This document shows positions 37,180 to 46,842 of a DNA stretch of 64,000 nucleotides, piece by piece. A program made the translations under genes and the position numbers. The notes below the pieces were generated by a model, which did no database searches, was not told the origin of the DNA, and saw nothing but the letters and a program-made list of their open reading frames with translations. Source of the DNA: a gamma proteobacterium HdN1 (lineage in GTDB: Bacteria; Pseudomonadota; Gammaproteobacteria; Pseudomonadales; Ketobacteraceae); contig FP929140.1 in assembly GCA_000198515.1 (NCBI GenBank), positions 2,764,527 to 2,828,526 on the forward strand, given 5' to 3'. How positions within the stretch are numbered: position 1 is the stretch's first letter; every line of letters begins with the position of its first letter.

Positions 37180-38025
37180 TTAGTTTCCTCTCTTTGGGTC
37201 ACGCCAGATCAGGCGCAGGCTCAGGTTAATCGCTAGGATACTGAGTGTGATCAGAAGTGCGCCCGCCCACGCAAGATTTTGCCACGTTTCGTAGGGGCTC
37301 ATGGCGTATTGGAAAATCATCATTGGCAGGTTGGCAATTACTTCCGTCATATCCATACTGAAGAATTGATTGTTAAGTGCTGTAAATAGGAGTGGTGCGG
37401 TTTCGCCGCTGATGCGCGCAAATCCTAATAAAATTCCCGTGATCATGCCGCGTTTCGCAGCGCGGTACACTACGTCAACAATCAGGCGCCAGCGCTGTGC
37501 GCCCAATGCGGCGGCTGCTTCACGCATTTGATCGGGCACTAATAGCAGCATGTCTTCGCTAGTGCGAACGACTACGGGTAATAAAATCACTGCAAGTGCG
37601 ACCGCGCCCGCCCAGCCGGAAAATCCGCCGGTGTGTACAACGATCAGGCCGTAAATAAAAATGCCGATAATGATCGAAGGTGCGCTTAATAGCACGTCGT
37701 TTACGAAGCGAATTACTGCGGCAAGTGGAGTGCCGCGCCCGTATTCGGCCAACCAGGTTGCGGCCAATACGCCGATCGGTGCGCCAATGGCAACGCCCGT
37801 TATGCAGACGAGAATGCTGCCAATGATGGCGTTCCGTAGGCCGCCTTCCTCACCTGGAGCCGGGGTGTCTTTTAGAAACATGGAAACATCCAGCGCCTGC
37901 CAGCCGTGACTGATCAAAGTGCTGAGAATCCATAGTAGCCAGAACAGGGTGAATAGTGTAGCCACGACAGTGAGGCTTAGCCCCACAAAATTGATCAGCT
38001 TGCGCTTTTTATATTGCCAGCCCAT
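37180..38025 (-). CDS. pstA: Phosphate ABC transporter permease PstA
   Basis: 281 residues, about six membrane helices, with the permease EAA-type loop ([26 protein letters not shown]). It pairs with PstC in the membrane. Its start overlaps the pstC stop by one base (TAATG), showing translational coupling. Confidence 0.95.
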   Translation of the reverse strand: MGWQYKKRKLINFVGLSLTVVATLFTLFWLLWILSTLISHGWQALDVSMFLKDTPAPGEEGGLRNAIIGSILVCITGVAIGAPIGVLAATWLAEYGRGTPLAAVIRFVNDVLLSAPSIIIGIFIYGLIVVHTGGFSGWAGAVALAVILLPVVVRTSEDMLLLVPDQMREAAAALGAQRWRLIVDVVYRAAKRGMITGILLGFARISGETAPLLFTALNNQFFSMDMTEVIANLPMMIFQYAMSPYETWQNLAWAGALLITLSILAINLSLRLIWRDPKRGN

Positions 38026-38990
38026 TAGCGCTTTCCTCTTGCTGAATTGCTTAGGCGCCAGAGCATTAGTCGCGCGCAGATCAGTACCACAAAGGTCAAT
38101 AAAAACAGCACTAAGCCAAGGTAAAGCAATGAGGAAATATACAGCCCGCCGCTGGCCTCACTGAACTCATTGGCAAGCGTGGACGCGATGGTGGTGCCCG
38201 GTGAAAAGATCTCGGCTGAGAGCTGGTGGGTATTGCCAATCACAAAGGTAACAGCCATGGTTTCACCTAACGCCCGCCCTAAGCCCAGCATAAAGCTGCC
38301 GACGATGCCAACTTTGGCAAACGGAATGACCACTTTGGTAATCATTTCAAAGCGGGTGGAACCCACTCCATAGCTCGCTTCTTTTAACTCCGTAGGGACA
38401 CTATTAAAAAGGTCTGTGAGGATGGAGGCCATAAACGGAATCACCATAATGGAAAGCACCAAGCCTGCGCTGAATAAGCCAATTCCCATGGGCGGCCCTT
38501 GGAACAACATGCCGATCATAGGTAATTGACCGAAACTTGCAGTTAGCCAAGGCTGAATGTAAGTTGCAAGCCAAGGCGAGAGCACGAACAGGCCCCAGAA
38601 TCCATAAATAATGCTCGGAATTGCGGCGAGTAGCTCTACAGCGAGGCCGATGGGCCGACGCAGAAATTCAGGCGCGAGCTGTGTTAAAAAAATTGCAACG
38701 CCTAGGCTTACCGGCACTGCAATCAATAGTGCGATTGCCGATGAAATGAGTGTTCCCCAAAGTGATGCAGCTGCACCAAATTGCCCGGTGACGGGATCCC
38801 ACTGATTTGCGCTTAAAAATCCCCAGCCAAACTCACGAATCGCAGGTAGGGCAGAAAGGGTAAGTTGCCAACCCATTGCGATGATCGTAATCAATAGAAA
38901 AAGCGCGCAGATTTGTGTCATACGCGCAAACAGAAAATCGCCGACTCGGCGCTTAGGCGCCGAGCTTTGATTTTGAAATCCCAGGGCCAT
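38025..38990 (-). CDS. pstC: Phosphate ABC transporter permease PstC
   Basis: 321 residues, about six membrane helices with an EAA-type loop (ELKEASYGVGSTRFEMITKVV) and FVIGNTHQLSAEIFSPGTTI typical of PstC. Its start overlaps the pstS stop by one base, which is tighter than the usual spaced pstS-pstC arrangement. Confidence 0.95.
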   Translation of the reverse strand: MALGFQNQSSAPKRRVGDFLFARMTQICALFLLITIIAMGWQLTLSALPAIREFGWGFLSANQWDPVTGQFGAAASLWGTLISSAIALLIAVPVSLGVAIFLTQLAPEFLRRPIGLAVELLAAIPSIIYGFWGLFVLSPWLATYIQPWLTASFGQLPMIGMLFQGPPMGIGLFSAGLVLSIMVIPFMASILTDLFNSVPTELKEASYGVGSTRFEMITKVVIPFAKVGIVGSFMLGLGRALGETMAVTFVIGNTHQLSAEIFSPGTTIASTLANEFSEASGGLYISSLLYLGLVLFLLTFVVLICARLMLWRLSNSARGKR

Positions 38991-39988
38991 TATTGATCCT
39001 GCCAGTTGATTTCGATTTTTTCGACAACGTTCATGGGTAGTGGCACATAGGCAAGGTCGCTTGCTTGTTGCGCGCCTTTGCGCCAGCCCCAGCTAAAAAA
39101 GGCTTGGATATCCTTTCGTAACGTTCCGGGTGAGGTTATCGGCATCAGGCCGAAGGTGGCCCCCGTAATCGGCCAACTCTGTTCACCGGGTTGCTCGGTT
39201 AGAACTACAGCCATGCCTTCTGTGCCATCCCAATCGGCATTGGCGGCAGCGGCTTTGAGGCTATCCAAGGTCGGCTCTATAAAGTTGCCTGCTTGGTTTT
39301 TTAGGCGAATGGAGTTCATGTTGTTGTGTAGCACATAAGCAAGCTCAACGTATCCAATCGCACCTTGGAGGCGTTTAACGTAGTTTGCAACGCCCTCGTT
39401 CCCTTTCCCGCCAACGCCTTTGGGCCAATTTACAGATTTGTCGCTACCAATGGTTTTTGCCCATTCTGGGCTTACTTTGCTGAGATAGTTGGTGAACATC
39501 CAAGTGGAACCAGAGCCATCGGCGCGGTGTACAACGGTCACGGCTTGATGTGGCAGGTTGAGCGTCGGGTTTAATGCCTTGATGCGCGGATCGTCCCAGT
39601 GGGCGACTTTACCAGCAAATACCAGTGCCAGCGTTTCTCCGTCAAGGCGTAACTCGTTGCTCTTGATCCCAGAGATATTGTGAGTGGGGATGACGCCGCC
39701 TACGATCACCGGAAATTGAATCAACTTGTGCTCGGCAAGTTCCTTGCCAGTGAGTGGGGCGTCGGTTGCGGCAAAATGTACGGTGCCTTGGATGATTTGC
39801 TGAATGCCGCCACCGGATCCGATGGATTGGTAGTTAATTTTTTCTTGGGTTTCTTGATAGTAGGTGCTGGCCCATTTGGAAAGCACTGGATAGATGAAGG
39901 AGGAGCCTGCGCCATTGATTTGCTCTGCGCTGGCCGCTTGTGCGCCTAAGCCCATGACTGCTGCAATGAGAAGGGTTTTGATCTTCAT
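38990..39988 (-). CDS. pstS: Periplasmic phosphate-binding protein PstS
   Basis: 332 residues with a signal peptide (cleaved after ASA), then the phosphate-binding fold: INGAGSSFIYPVLSKW, GSGGGIQQI, HRADGSGSTWMFTNYLS. It captures phosphate for PstCA. A Pho-box-like repeat stands 41-63 bases before its start. Confidence 0.96.
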   Translation of the reverse strand: MKIKTLLIAAVMGLGAQAASAEQINGAGSSFIYPVLSKWASTYYQETQEKINYQSIGSGGGIQQIIQGTVHFAATDAPLTGKELAEHKLIQFPVIVGGVIPTHNISGIKSNELRLDGETLALVFAGKVAHWDDPRIKALNPTLNLPHQAVTVVHRADGSGSTWMFTNYLSKVSPEWAKTIGSDKSVNWPKGVGGKGNEGVANYVKRLQGAIGYVELAYVLHNNMNSIRLKNQAGNFIEPTLDSLKAAAANADWDGTEGMAVVLTEQPGEQSWPITGATFGLMPITSPGTLRKDIQAFFSWGWRKGAQQASDLAYVPLPMNVVEKIEINWQDQ

Positions 39989-40028
39989 AAGGTTTCCTAG
40001 GATTGATTTCGAGTGAAGCGTAACGGTG

Positions 40029-40051
40029 AAATATGACAGGAATATGACAAG
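40029..40051 (-). promoter_or_regulatory. Pho box before pstS
   Basis: On the minus strand, TTGTCATATTC and CTGTCATATTT are two 11-base direct repeats that match the PhoB half-site pattern CTGTCAT followed by an AT-rich spacer. It lies between the porin gene end and the pstS start, giving pstSCAB-phoUBR its own PhoB-dependent promoter. Confidence 0.82.
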
Positions 40052-40063
40052 CCGCGATTTCGC

Positions 40064-41086
40064 TTAAAACTTGTACTTCAAGCCGAAGCCGGTGCTGGCG
40101 GTGCTATTGGAGTTTTTGCCGTCGGTGGAGGTGTCCCCAGCGCCGTTCTTGGTCTGCCTGATTCCGCTATAGGCATAGGCTAAAGTATTCTTTCCTAAGG
40201 AATAATCTACGCCTAGGCTGGCTTGGCGGATACTCGCGTCGCTGTCTTCACCGGCCGCGTCTTTGCTTGCGGTGCCTTGCCCAATCTGCGCCTTCAAGGT
40301 GAGTTTCTCCGCACTCCAGGCGGCGCTGGCTAACCAGCCGTTCTCGACGCTCTGATCATCGTCGAGCCCCTTGCTTTGTTGGGCGATCAAACCGACTTTT
40401 AGGCGCTCTATCGGACTAAAACTTGCCTGCACGCGTAGATTCTCCAAAGCGGCGGATTTTCCAATCAGGACGCCGCTATCTCCGGCCACCTGATGATCGG
40501 CTGCGACGCTCATTTCAAATAACGAGCTGCGGTAGTGGAGCGCAGCGGAATAGCCGTCTTTCGCAGCTTTCTCGGCGGCGGGGAGCCAGTCAAGCTGTGC
40601 GCTGATTGCGTTCAGAAGGGTGGGGGAGGTGTATTGAACGCTCTGTTTGTGGCGCACTTCGCCGGCTAAAAACTCACTCATATCAAAGTGCGTGTCGTTA
40701 AAGAGATCGACCTTGGCTTGGGCGGCTTTTAGCGGCGTATCAAAATTTCCGGTGATGATTTCTCCGTAGGGGCTAGAGATGCCTACAAAGGAATTTCGCT
40801 GGGAAAAAATAGGCTTCTCGTTTTCGGCGGGGTGGATGCCGGTTTCGTATTGGTAGATTAGCGCGAGGCCGTTTTCGAGCGCCTGTTCACCCTTGATCCC
40901 CAAGCGTGATGCCTGGTTTTCGGTTTGCCATACCCGCTCAGCTTCGTCGTTATCTGCATTCAGAAGGCCAAGATTTAATTGTCCATAAATAGTCGGCATC
41001 GTCCCAGCACAGGCTGCACTGCTGCCGATCAGCCCTGCCAAGATGATTGTCGTGGAAAGCGTGGTAGAAAGTGTCTTGTTTTGCAT
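40064..41086 (-). CDS. Outer membrane porin, probably phosphate-starvation induced
   Basis: 340 residues with a signal peptide (about 1-27), then alternating beta-strands, and a C-terminal Phe (LKYKF) for BAM recognition. It belongs to the general trimeric porin family (YGQLNLGLLNAD, SRLGIKGEQALENGLALIYQYE), not the OprP/OprO family. The Pho-box-like site upstream and the pst genes downstream suggest it lets phosphate or other anions through; its selectivity is not evident from sequence. Confidence 0.88.
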   Translation of the reverse strand: MQNKTLSTTLSTTIILAGLIGSSAACAGTMPTIYGQLNLGLLNADNDEAERVWQTENQASRLGIKGEQALENGLALIYQYETGIHPAENEKPIFSQRNSFVGISSPYGEIITGNFDTPLKAAQAKVDLFNDTHFDMSEFLAGEVRHKQSVQYTSPTLLNAISAQLDWLPAAEKAAKDGYSAALHYRSSLFEMSVAADHQVAGDSGVLIGKSAALENLRVQASFSPIERLKVGLIAQQSKGLDDDQSVENGWLASAAWSAEKLTLKAQIGQGTASKDAAGEDSDASIRQASLGVDYSLGKNTLAYAYSGIRQTKNGAGDTSTDGKNSNSTASTGFGLKYKF

Positions 41087-41151
41087 GTCATGTCCTCGTT
41101 GATTTGACGAGGGCAGTGTGCAAAAGTTAGATGACGGAAAAGTGAAGGATT

Positions 41152-41170
41152 GATGACAGTTTCATGACAT
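41152..41170 (-). promoter_or_regulatory. Pho box before the porin
   Basis: On the minus strand TGTCATGAAAC is followed at once by TGTCATCAATC, two 11-base repeats in the PhoB pattern. It lies about 65-85 bases before the porin start. Confidence 0.78.
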
Positions 41171-41202
41171 CTTCCGTCGGCGGCAGGATCGCGTGATGCC
41201 TA

Positions 41203-42729
41203 CTAATGCGGCGCATCCGTGGCAGGCTTGCCGCCTGCGGTGGGCGTTGCCTTTAGGATCAACAGCATCGGGGTGGACAGAAGCACCACTAGCATCATCA
41301 AACGGAAGTCGTTCAAATAGCCAATGGTGGCGGCCTCCTTGTTCAGCAAGGCGTCCAGTTGCAACAGTGCGCTGGTCTGTTCGCCCTCGCTCATGTATTG
41401 CATGAAGGCGTTGAGCTGCATGCTGCCAGCACCGAAATTTTCCAGATGCGCGCCCAGCTCCGCGTGATTGATCTGAATGTTACGCGCCAGCAGCGTGGTG
41501 ACGATGGAGATACCGACGCTGCTACCGATGTTGCGCAGCAAACTGAATACCGCAGCCGCATCGTTGCGGTAATGCGGCGCGAGGGTGGAATAAGCCAAGG
41601 TGCTGAGCGGTACGAACACGAAGCCCATGCCAAAGCCTTGAATAAATCCATTCTGCACCACCAGCCAGCGGGAAATTTCCGTGGTGAACAGGCTCATCTC
41701 CCATAAGGAATAGGCAGTCAGTAGCAGGCCGACCAGCATCAGCAGGCGCGAATCCACGCGGCCCACGAGACGCCCCGCCACCATCATCGCCAACATGGTG
41801 CCCAGCCCTCGGGGAGCCAGTACAAGGCCAGTGTCGAGCACCGGATAACCCATCAGGCCCTGTAGGAAGGGCGGTAGCAGCGCCATGCTGGCTAGCATAA
41901 TGATGCCCACCACAAAAATGAAGATCAGGCTTGCCAGATAGTTGCGGTCACGGAACATGGTCGGTTCCAGAAAGGGCTTTGGTGAGGTGAGGATGTGTAC
42001 CATGAACAGGTACAGTGCCAGTGCCGCCACCACGCATTCCAGTATGATTTCCTGCGAATTGAGCCAGTCTTGACTTTGACCTCGATCCAGCAGCAATTGC
42101 AGCGCGCCGATGCTCAACGACAGCATAACGAAGCCGAAGGCATCGAACGGACGCTGCTTGTCCTGCTCGGTTTCTGGCAGAAACACCCAGATCCCAATTA
42201 AAGTGGCGATACCGATGGGCAGGTTGATGTAGAACACCCAGCGCCAGTCGTAATACTCGGTAAGCCAGCCGCCCAAACTCGGCCCGAGAACCGGCCCCAG
42301 CATTACGCCCATGCCCCACATCGACATCGCCTGACCGTGTTTTTCTTTGGGATAAGTATCCAGCAGCACCGCCTGCGACAGCGGCACCAGCCCCGCACCG
42401 AACACACCTTGCAATAGGCGGAACAACACCATTTCCTCTAACGTCTGCGCTAGGCCGCACAGCACGGATGCGAAGGTGAAGCCGGAAACGCTGATCATGA
42501 ACAGTCGCTTGCGCCCCAGTCGCGCCGCGAGGAATCCGGTGGGTGCGGTCATGATGGCGCAGGCCACGATATAGGATGTGAGCACCCACGATGCTTGTTC
42601 GAGGGTAGCATTCAGTGAGCCCTGCATGTGGGGCAGAGCAACGTTCGCAATGGTGGTGTCCAGCGCCTGCATGATCGTCGCCATCATGATGGCGAACGTG
42701 ATCAGCAGGGGGCTGGGCTGGCGCTTCAT
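41203..42729 (-). CDS. emrB: DHA2 family drug efflux permease (EmrB-like)
   Basis: 508 residues with about 14 membrane helices. MFS DHA2 motifs are present: LDTTIANVALPHMQG in helix 1, GFLAARLGRKRLF motif A, and MGVMLGPVLGPSLGGWL motif C. It moves hydrophobic toxic compounds or acids across the inner membrane, with EmrA and an outer-membrane channel. Its start overlaps the emrA stop (ATGA). Confidence 0.93.
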   Translation of the reverse strand: MKRQPSPLLITFAIMMATIMQALDTTIANVALPHMQGSLNATLEQASWVLTSYIVACAIMTAPTGFLAARLGRKRLFMISVSGFTFASVLCGLAQTLEEMVLFRLLQGVFGAGLVPLSQAVLLDTYPKEKHGQAMSMWGMGVMLGPVLGPSLGGWLTEYYDWRWVFYINLPIGIATLIGIWVFLPETEQDKQRPFDAFGFVMLSLSIGALQLLLDRGQSQDWLNSQEIILECVVAALALYLFMVHILTSPKPFLEPTMFRDRNYLASLIFIFVVGIIMLASMALLPPFLQGLMGYPVLDTGLVLAPRGLGTMLAMMVAGRLVGRVDSRLLMLVGLLLTAYSLWEMSLFTTEISRWLVVQNGFIQGFGMGFVFVPLSTLAYSTLAPHYRNDAAAVFSLLRNIGSSVGISIVTTLLARNIQINHAELGAHLENFGAGSMQLNAFMQYMSEGEQTSALLQLDALLNKEAATIGYLNDFRLMMLVVLLSTPMLLILKATPTAGGKPATDAPH

Positions 42730-43820
42730 GGGAGAGTGGCTGCCAAGGCATTTTGCGAGGCATCCCCCAGATGGGGATAGTGGCCGGTGTCGATGTTCAC
42801 TTCAGTGCTCATGCCGGAGCGCAGGGCCAGATCGGTGGGGCCGCTTTCCACCGCGATGCGGGTCGCGATGCGCTGCACCACCTTGACCCAGTTGCCAGAG
42901 GAATTCTGCGCTGGCAGCAGGGAAAACTCCGAACCGGTGGCTGGGCTGATGCTTTCCACCTTGCCCGTCCAGACCGCGTTGGGATAGGTATCTACGGTGA
43001 TCGTCACAGGCTGGCCGATTTTTACGTCAGTAAGTTCGGTTTCTTTGAAATTGGCCTCAATCCAGAGTGGCTTTTGGGCAACGAAGTTCACCAGCGGTAG
43101 CCCCGCGCGGGCATAGTCGCCCACGGAAGGCGGTGATCCCACATAGCCGTTGGCGGGGGCTTTTACTACCGTGTGGGCGAGATCAATCTCGGCCTTGCGT
43201 TGCTGCGCAAGCGCAGCCAGATAGAGTGGGTGCTGTTCAGGTTGAATATTGGGTACGTTGTTGAGCGCGGCAAGGCTTTCCGCTACTTCCTGTTCCAGCA
43301 TTAGCAGATTCTGCCGCGCACGAGCCAGATTCAGGGTGGCATCGTCTCGTTGCACTTCGGACGCGGCGCCGTTGTGAATCAGATTGGTTTGGCGTGCCAG
43401 TTCTCGTTCGTAATGCTCTGCTTCGGCTTGAGCACGGCCGCGATCCGCGACGCGCTGTTGGTACAGGGCTTTTTGCTCGTTGATTTTGATGGCGGCCCCT
43501 GCGACATCTGCCTTGGCCTTGTCGAGCTGGATTTCATAGGGGCGGGGGTCAATGCGGAATAGCGTGTCTCCGGCGTGAACATACTGGTTTTCTTCCGTTT
43601 GTACGGCCACCACAAGGCCGTTGACATCCGGTGCCAGCAGAATCTTGTTGGCCTTTACATAGGCATTGTCGGTGCTGACGTAGCGGCCGCTGACGAGATA
43701 ACTCCACACGAGCCCGCAGGCCACAACCAACACTCCCAGTGCCATCAGTAGGCGGCGTGTGCGTAAGCGTTGAGAACCAGTCGCGAGCGGTTCTGTGGTG
43801 AGGGGGGCTGTGTGGCTCAT
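42726..43820 (-). CDS. emrA: HlyD/EmrA family membrane fusion protein
   Basis: 364 residues: an N-terminal membrane anchor (about 28-50), a biotinyl-lipoyl half (YVKANKILLAPDVNGLVV), a long coiled coil (about 110-200) and the closing beta-barrel (LWIEANFKETELTDVKIGQPV). It bridges EmrB to an outer-membrane channel not encoded here. It overlaps both neighbours by ATGA. Confidence 0.93.
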   Translation of the reverse strand: MSHTAPLTTEPLATGSQRLRTRRLLMALGVLVVACGLVWSYLVSGRYVSTDNAYVKANKILLAPDVNGLVVAVQTEENQYVHAGDTLFRIDPRPYEIQLDKAKADVAGAAIKINEQKALYQQRVADRGRAQAEAEHYERELARQTNLIHNGAASEVQRDDATLNLARARQNLLMLEQEVAESLAALNNVPNIQPEQHPLYLAALAQQRKAEIDLAHTVVKAPANGYVGSPPSVGDYARAGLPLVNFVAQKPLWIEANFKETELTDVKIGQPVTITVDTYPNAVWTGKVESISPATGSEFSLLPAQNSSGNWVKVVQRIATRIAVESGPTDLALRSGMSTEVNIDTGHYPHLGDASQNALAATLP

Positions 43821-44272
43821 GACGGTTGCTCGCTGTCTTGGCTCAGGTTTTCGCGCATTTGTAGCAGCAGGCGGAACAGCAATTCCTGCTGCTCCGGTGG
43901 AACTCCCTCTATGGTTTGGGCGCGGGTTTCAGTGCCCAGCCGCCACATGTCTTCCAGCACAGGATTGGCTTTAGCGGTGAGATACAGGTTGAATGCCCGC
44001 CGGTCGGACGGATCCGGCCGCCGTTCTACCCAGCCCGCTGCCGCCATGCGGTCGATAAGGCGGGCTACGCTGATGGGCTGCATGTCCAAGGTCTCGGCAA
44101 GCTGGATCTGACGCATTCCCTCGTTGCGGGACAGTTGGGCTAGCACCTGCCATTGCGCTTGGGTCAGACCTAGATGCTGCACTCGGCGATTAAAGTTGCG
44201 CTTGATCAGCCGTGCGACGTCGTTGATCAGAAATCCAAGGCTGGGCTGGGGCGGCTGCGGAGGTTGGGGCAC
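43817..44272 (-). CDS. MarR family regulator of the emr operon
   Basis: 151 residues with a winged helix (LTQAQWQVLAQLSRNEGMRQIQLAETLDMQPISVARLIDRMAAAGWVERRPDPSDRRAFNLYLT). It is first in the operon with emrA and emrB, the classic emrR layout, and is likely an autorepressor released by efflux substrates. Confidence 0.92.
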   Translation of the reverse strand: MPQPPQPPQPSLGFLINDVARLIKRNFNRRVQHLGLTQAQWQVLAQLSRNEGMRQIQLAETLDMQPISVARLIDRMAAAGWVERRPDPSDRRAFNLYLTAKANPVLEDMWRLGTETRAQTIEGVPPEQQELLFRLLLQMRENLSQDSEQPS

Positions 44273-44288
44273 AACAGCGATTCCGAAA

Positions 44289-44322
44289 TGATATACATGC
44301 TTATTATTGTCATGTCATATCA
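44289..44322. promoter_or_regulatory. Imperfect palindrome upstream of the marR-emrAB operon
   Basis: TGATATACATG at 44289-44299 and CATGTCATATCA at 44311-44322 form an AT-rich inverted repeat 17-50 bases before the regulator start, the usual place for a MarR operator. Confidence 0.55.
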
Positions 44323-44431
44323 ATTCGGCGTCAAGGTGCGATTGGGCCGGTGACGCTACGTGTAACCGTAGAGCTTGTAACGCCTAGCGCCGCGAGTCCG
44401 GCGGCGGCAGGCCGCGAACTGCTGTCACTTG

Positions 44432-44731
44432 TTAAGCTTGTGATGCTAATTCATAAGGGCGAACTTGCAGCATGGACTGATGTTGACGAGCCGCCCAAAG
44501 ATCATAAGCATTTTGAAGCCTGAGCCAGTGATCGGCCGACGGCTTCTTAAATGCTAGCTCAAGCCGTAGTGCCATTTCAGGGGTGATAGAGCCTCGGCCA
44601 TTTAAAACCTTGGATAATGTTTTACGGCTTATATTCAGGTGCTCAGCGACATCAGTAATTGTTACACCAGTAGGCTCAATTACTAACTCTTTGAGAATTT
44701 CACCCGGGTGAGCCGGATTATGCATACTCAT
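44432..44731 (-). CDS. higA: HigA-type antitoxin
   Basis: 99 residues, an XRE helix-turn-helix of the VapI/HigA group ([54 protein letters not shown]). It neutralises the upstream-encoded toxin and represses the pair. Its start overlaps the toxin stop by one base. Confidence 0.93.
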   Translation of the reverse strand: MSMHNPAHPGEILKELVIEPTGVTITDVAEHLNISRKTLSKVLNGRGSITPEMALRLELAFKKPSADHWLRLQNAYDLWAARQHQSMLQVRPYELASQA

Positions 44732-45009
44732 TAGTGATAATCCTCATAGTTAACAATTTCAGCATCCTTACCCGTAAAGCGGAAAGTAACCCTCCAATTG
44801 CCACTTACCGATACAGACCAAATACCTTTTCGGTTCCCCTTCAGCTCGTGCAAACGGAGGCCGGGTAAATCCATATCATCTGGGCTTTCTGCCTGATCAA
44901 GGTTAGTGAGTATCAGTCTCAAGCGTTTGGCATGCTTCGCCTGAACTCCTGAAGTTTTGCCGGAATGATAGAAACGCTCAAGTCCTTTGTGTACGAAGCT
45001 AATAATCAT
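44731..45009 (-). CDS. higB: HigB/RelE-type toxin
   Basis: 92 residues of the RelE superfamily, close to Hig[17 protein letters not shown] near the start and [23 protein letters not shown] at the active face. Known relatives cut mRNA on the ribosome. Toxin first, antitoxin second is the hallmark of higBA. Confidence 0.92.
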   Translation of the reverse strand: MIISFVHKGLERFYHSGKTSGVQAKHAKRLRLILTNLDQAESPDDMDLPGLRLHELKGNRKGIWSVSVSGNWRVTFRFTGKDAEIVNYEDYH

Positions 45010-45017
45010 GCAGGAAT

Positions 45018-45036
45018 TGTAACCCAGAAGGTTACA
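45018..45036. promoter_or_regulatory. HigA operator candidate
   Basis: TGTAACC-CAGAA-GGTTACA, a perfect 7-5-7 palindrome 9-27 bases before the higB start, overlapping the expected promoter. It is the natural binding site for the antitoxin dimer. Confidence 0.72.
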
Positions 45037-45096
45037 TTGTCAAGGGCTGATTTTGTCGCTTAACGCAGATGGTCGGCGGTGCCACCGCTCATGCGC

Positions 45097-46647
45097 TCAG
45101 GTTCCACAAAAGGTTCGATACCCTGACGTGAACGCCGCAGTTGCAGGTTGCGCTAGTGATCTATAAACGGAATTTTCCTCAAAAGGGTGACGAAGCGCTT
45201 CGAGCAGCGTTTCAAATGGGCTTAAATCCCCACTTTCAGAGGCGGCGGTGAGGGCCTCTTCGACACGTTGATTGCGCGGGATGATCCACGGATTTGCAGC
45301 ACGGATGGCGTTTGCCCGGCGTGCATCGCACGAGCTTTCTAGAGCAGAGGAGGGTGTGACAAGAGTGTGTTCATAACGGTGATCATGCTCCGCGCAGCGT
45401 AGCTTCCAGCGATCCACCCACGATTGCAAGGCTTCTCGATCGTGGATCTGCGCCTGTAGTGGCGCAAGATTTCCCTCGGCTGCATCGGCCAGTGCTCGCC
45501 ACGAGAGGGTGAAATCGGCTTTGTCTTTCTGGAGCAAGGCGAGCCAGTCTTGGGTCAGTTGCAAGTCAATTTGGGCTTGTTCGCGTTCTTGTTCTGGGGC
45601 AGTTTCAAAGCCTAGTTTGCGACGTGCCCCCTGTAGCCAGTGACGAGCAAATTTTTCAGGAAATTGGTGGATGATTTCGGTGGCGAGTGCAATGGCTTCT
45701 TCCTGACGCTCTGCTAGCAGCGGTAATAACGTCTCTGCTAAGCGTGCAAGATTCCATTGGGCGATGCTGGGCTGGTTGCCATAGGCGTAGCGTCCTTGGC
45801 GATCAATGGAGCTAAAGACCGTGTTTGGGTCGAAGGCTTCCATAAAGGCACAGGGGCCAAAGTCGATCGTTTCACCAGAAAGCGTCATGTTGTCGGTGTT
45901 CATCACGCCGTGAATAAACCCGACGTGCTGCCATTGGGCAACGAGGGCGGCTTGGCGCTCGCAAACGGCGGCTAATAAATCCAGGTAGCAAGTGCGGGAG
46001 CCTGTCAGTTCGGGATAGTGGCGAGCAATGGTGTAGTCAGTGAGGGCTTTTACATGCTGGGTTTCGCCGCGTGCCGCAAAATATTCAAACGTGCCGACTC
46101 GAATATGGCTGGCGGCGATGCGCGTAAGGTTTGCGCCGGGCAAAACCGTTTCCCGATACACTGGCTCGCCGGTGCCGATAACGGCAAGCGTGCGGGTGGT
46201 GGGAATGCCAAGCGCGTGTAATGCTTCGCTGATCAGCGCTTCGCGCAGCATCGGGCCAAGCGCAGCCTTACCGTCGCCGTTACGTGAAAACGGTGTGCGG
46301 CCTGAACCTTTGAATGCAAGGTCATAACGCGCACCTTGTGGGGTGAGGATTTCACCGATCAATAGTGCGCGCCCATCCCCAAGCTGCGGAGAAAAACCGC
46401 CAAACTGATGCCCCGCATAGACTTGCGCCAAGGGGAATGCGCCGTCTGGAAGTTGATTTCCCGAAAAAAACGCGGCGAGCGCCTGCGGAGACTGGCCGCT
46501 AAAATCCAGCCCCAGCGTTCGGGCAAGCCGGTCATTGAAAAACAGGCACTTGGGGGCAGGTGCTGGGGTGGGCTTCCATGTACGGTAAAAATCGGGAAGT
46601 TCGCGGGCGTAGGTATTATCAAAAGCGATGTGCAGGGGAGTGGTCAT
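45097..46647 (-). CDS. selO: Protein adenylyltransferase SelO (YdiU/UPF0061)
   Basis: 516 residues of the SelO pseudokinase family. Key parts: AQVYAGHQFGGFSPQLGDGRA, LAFKGSGRTPFSRNGDGKAAL, IHGVMNTDNMTLSGETIDFGPCAFM. SelO transfers AMP to proteins during redox stress. The bacterial protein normally ends with Cys instead of selenocysteine, and the C-terminus here (TFCGT) fits that. Confidence 0.94.
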   Translation of the reverse strand: MTTPLHIAFDNTYARELPDFYRTWKPTPAPAPKCLFFNDRLARTLGLDFSGQSPQALAAFFSGNQLPDGAFPLAQVYAGHQFGGFSPQLGDGRALLIGEILTPQGARYDLAFKGSGRTPFSRNGDGKAALGPMLREALISEALHALGIPTTRTLAVIGTGEPVYRETVLPGANLTRIAASHIRVGTFEYFAARGETQHVKALTDYTIARHYPELTGSRTCYLDLLAAVCERQAALVAQWQHVGFIHGVMNTDNMTLSGETIDFGPCAFMEAFDPNTVFSSIDRQGRYAYGNQPSIAQWNLARLAETLLPLLAERQEEAIALATEIIHQFPEKFARHWLQGARRKLGFETAPEQEREQAQIDLQLTQDWLALLQKDKADFTLSWRALADAAEGNLAPLQAQIHDREALQSWVDRWKLRCAEHDHRYEHTLVTPSSALESSCDARRANAIRAANPWIIPRNQRVEEALTAASESGDLSPFETLLEALRHPFEENSVYRSLAQPATAAFTSGYRTFCGT

Positions 46648-46842
46648 AGCAGGGAGGTGTGACTCAGTTGCAAATAAAAATCATTCTATCAGCTCCATGA
46701 CGACCATTGAGTGGTATTGACAGCGATGCCGGCTTCCGCGAAAGTTAGCGTGCTGGTGTACATAGAGTATACTTTGGTGTGTGCCAATATATTGGCGGTC
46801 AGAAGGCGCCAAGGGAACAGATAAAACGTCAAGGAGAAGTAC

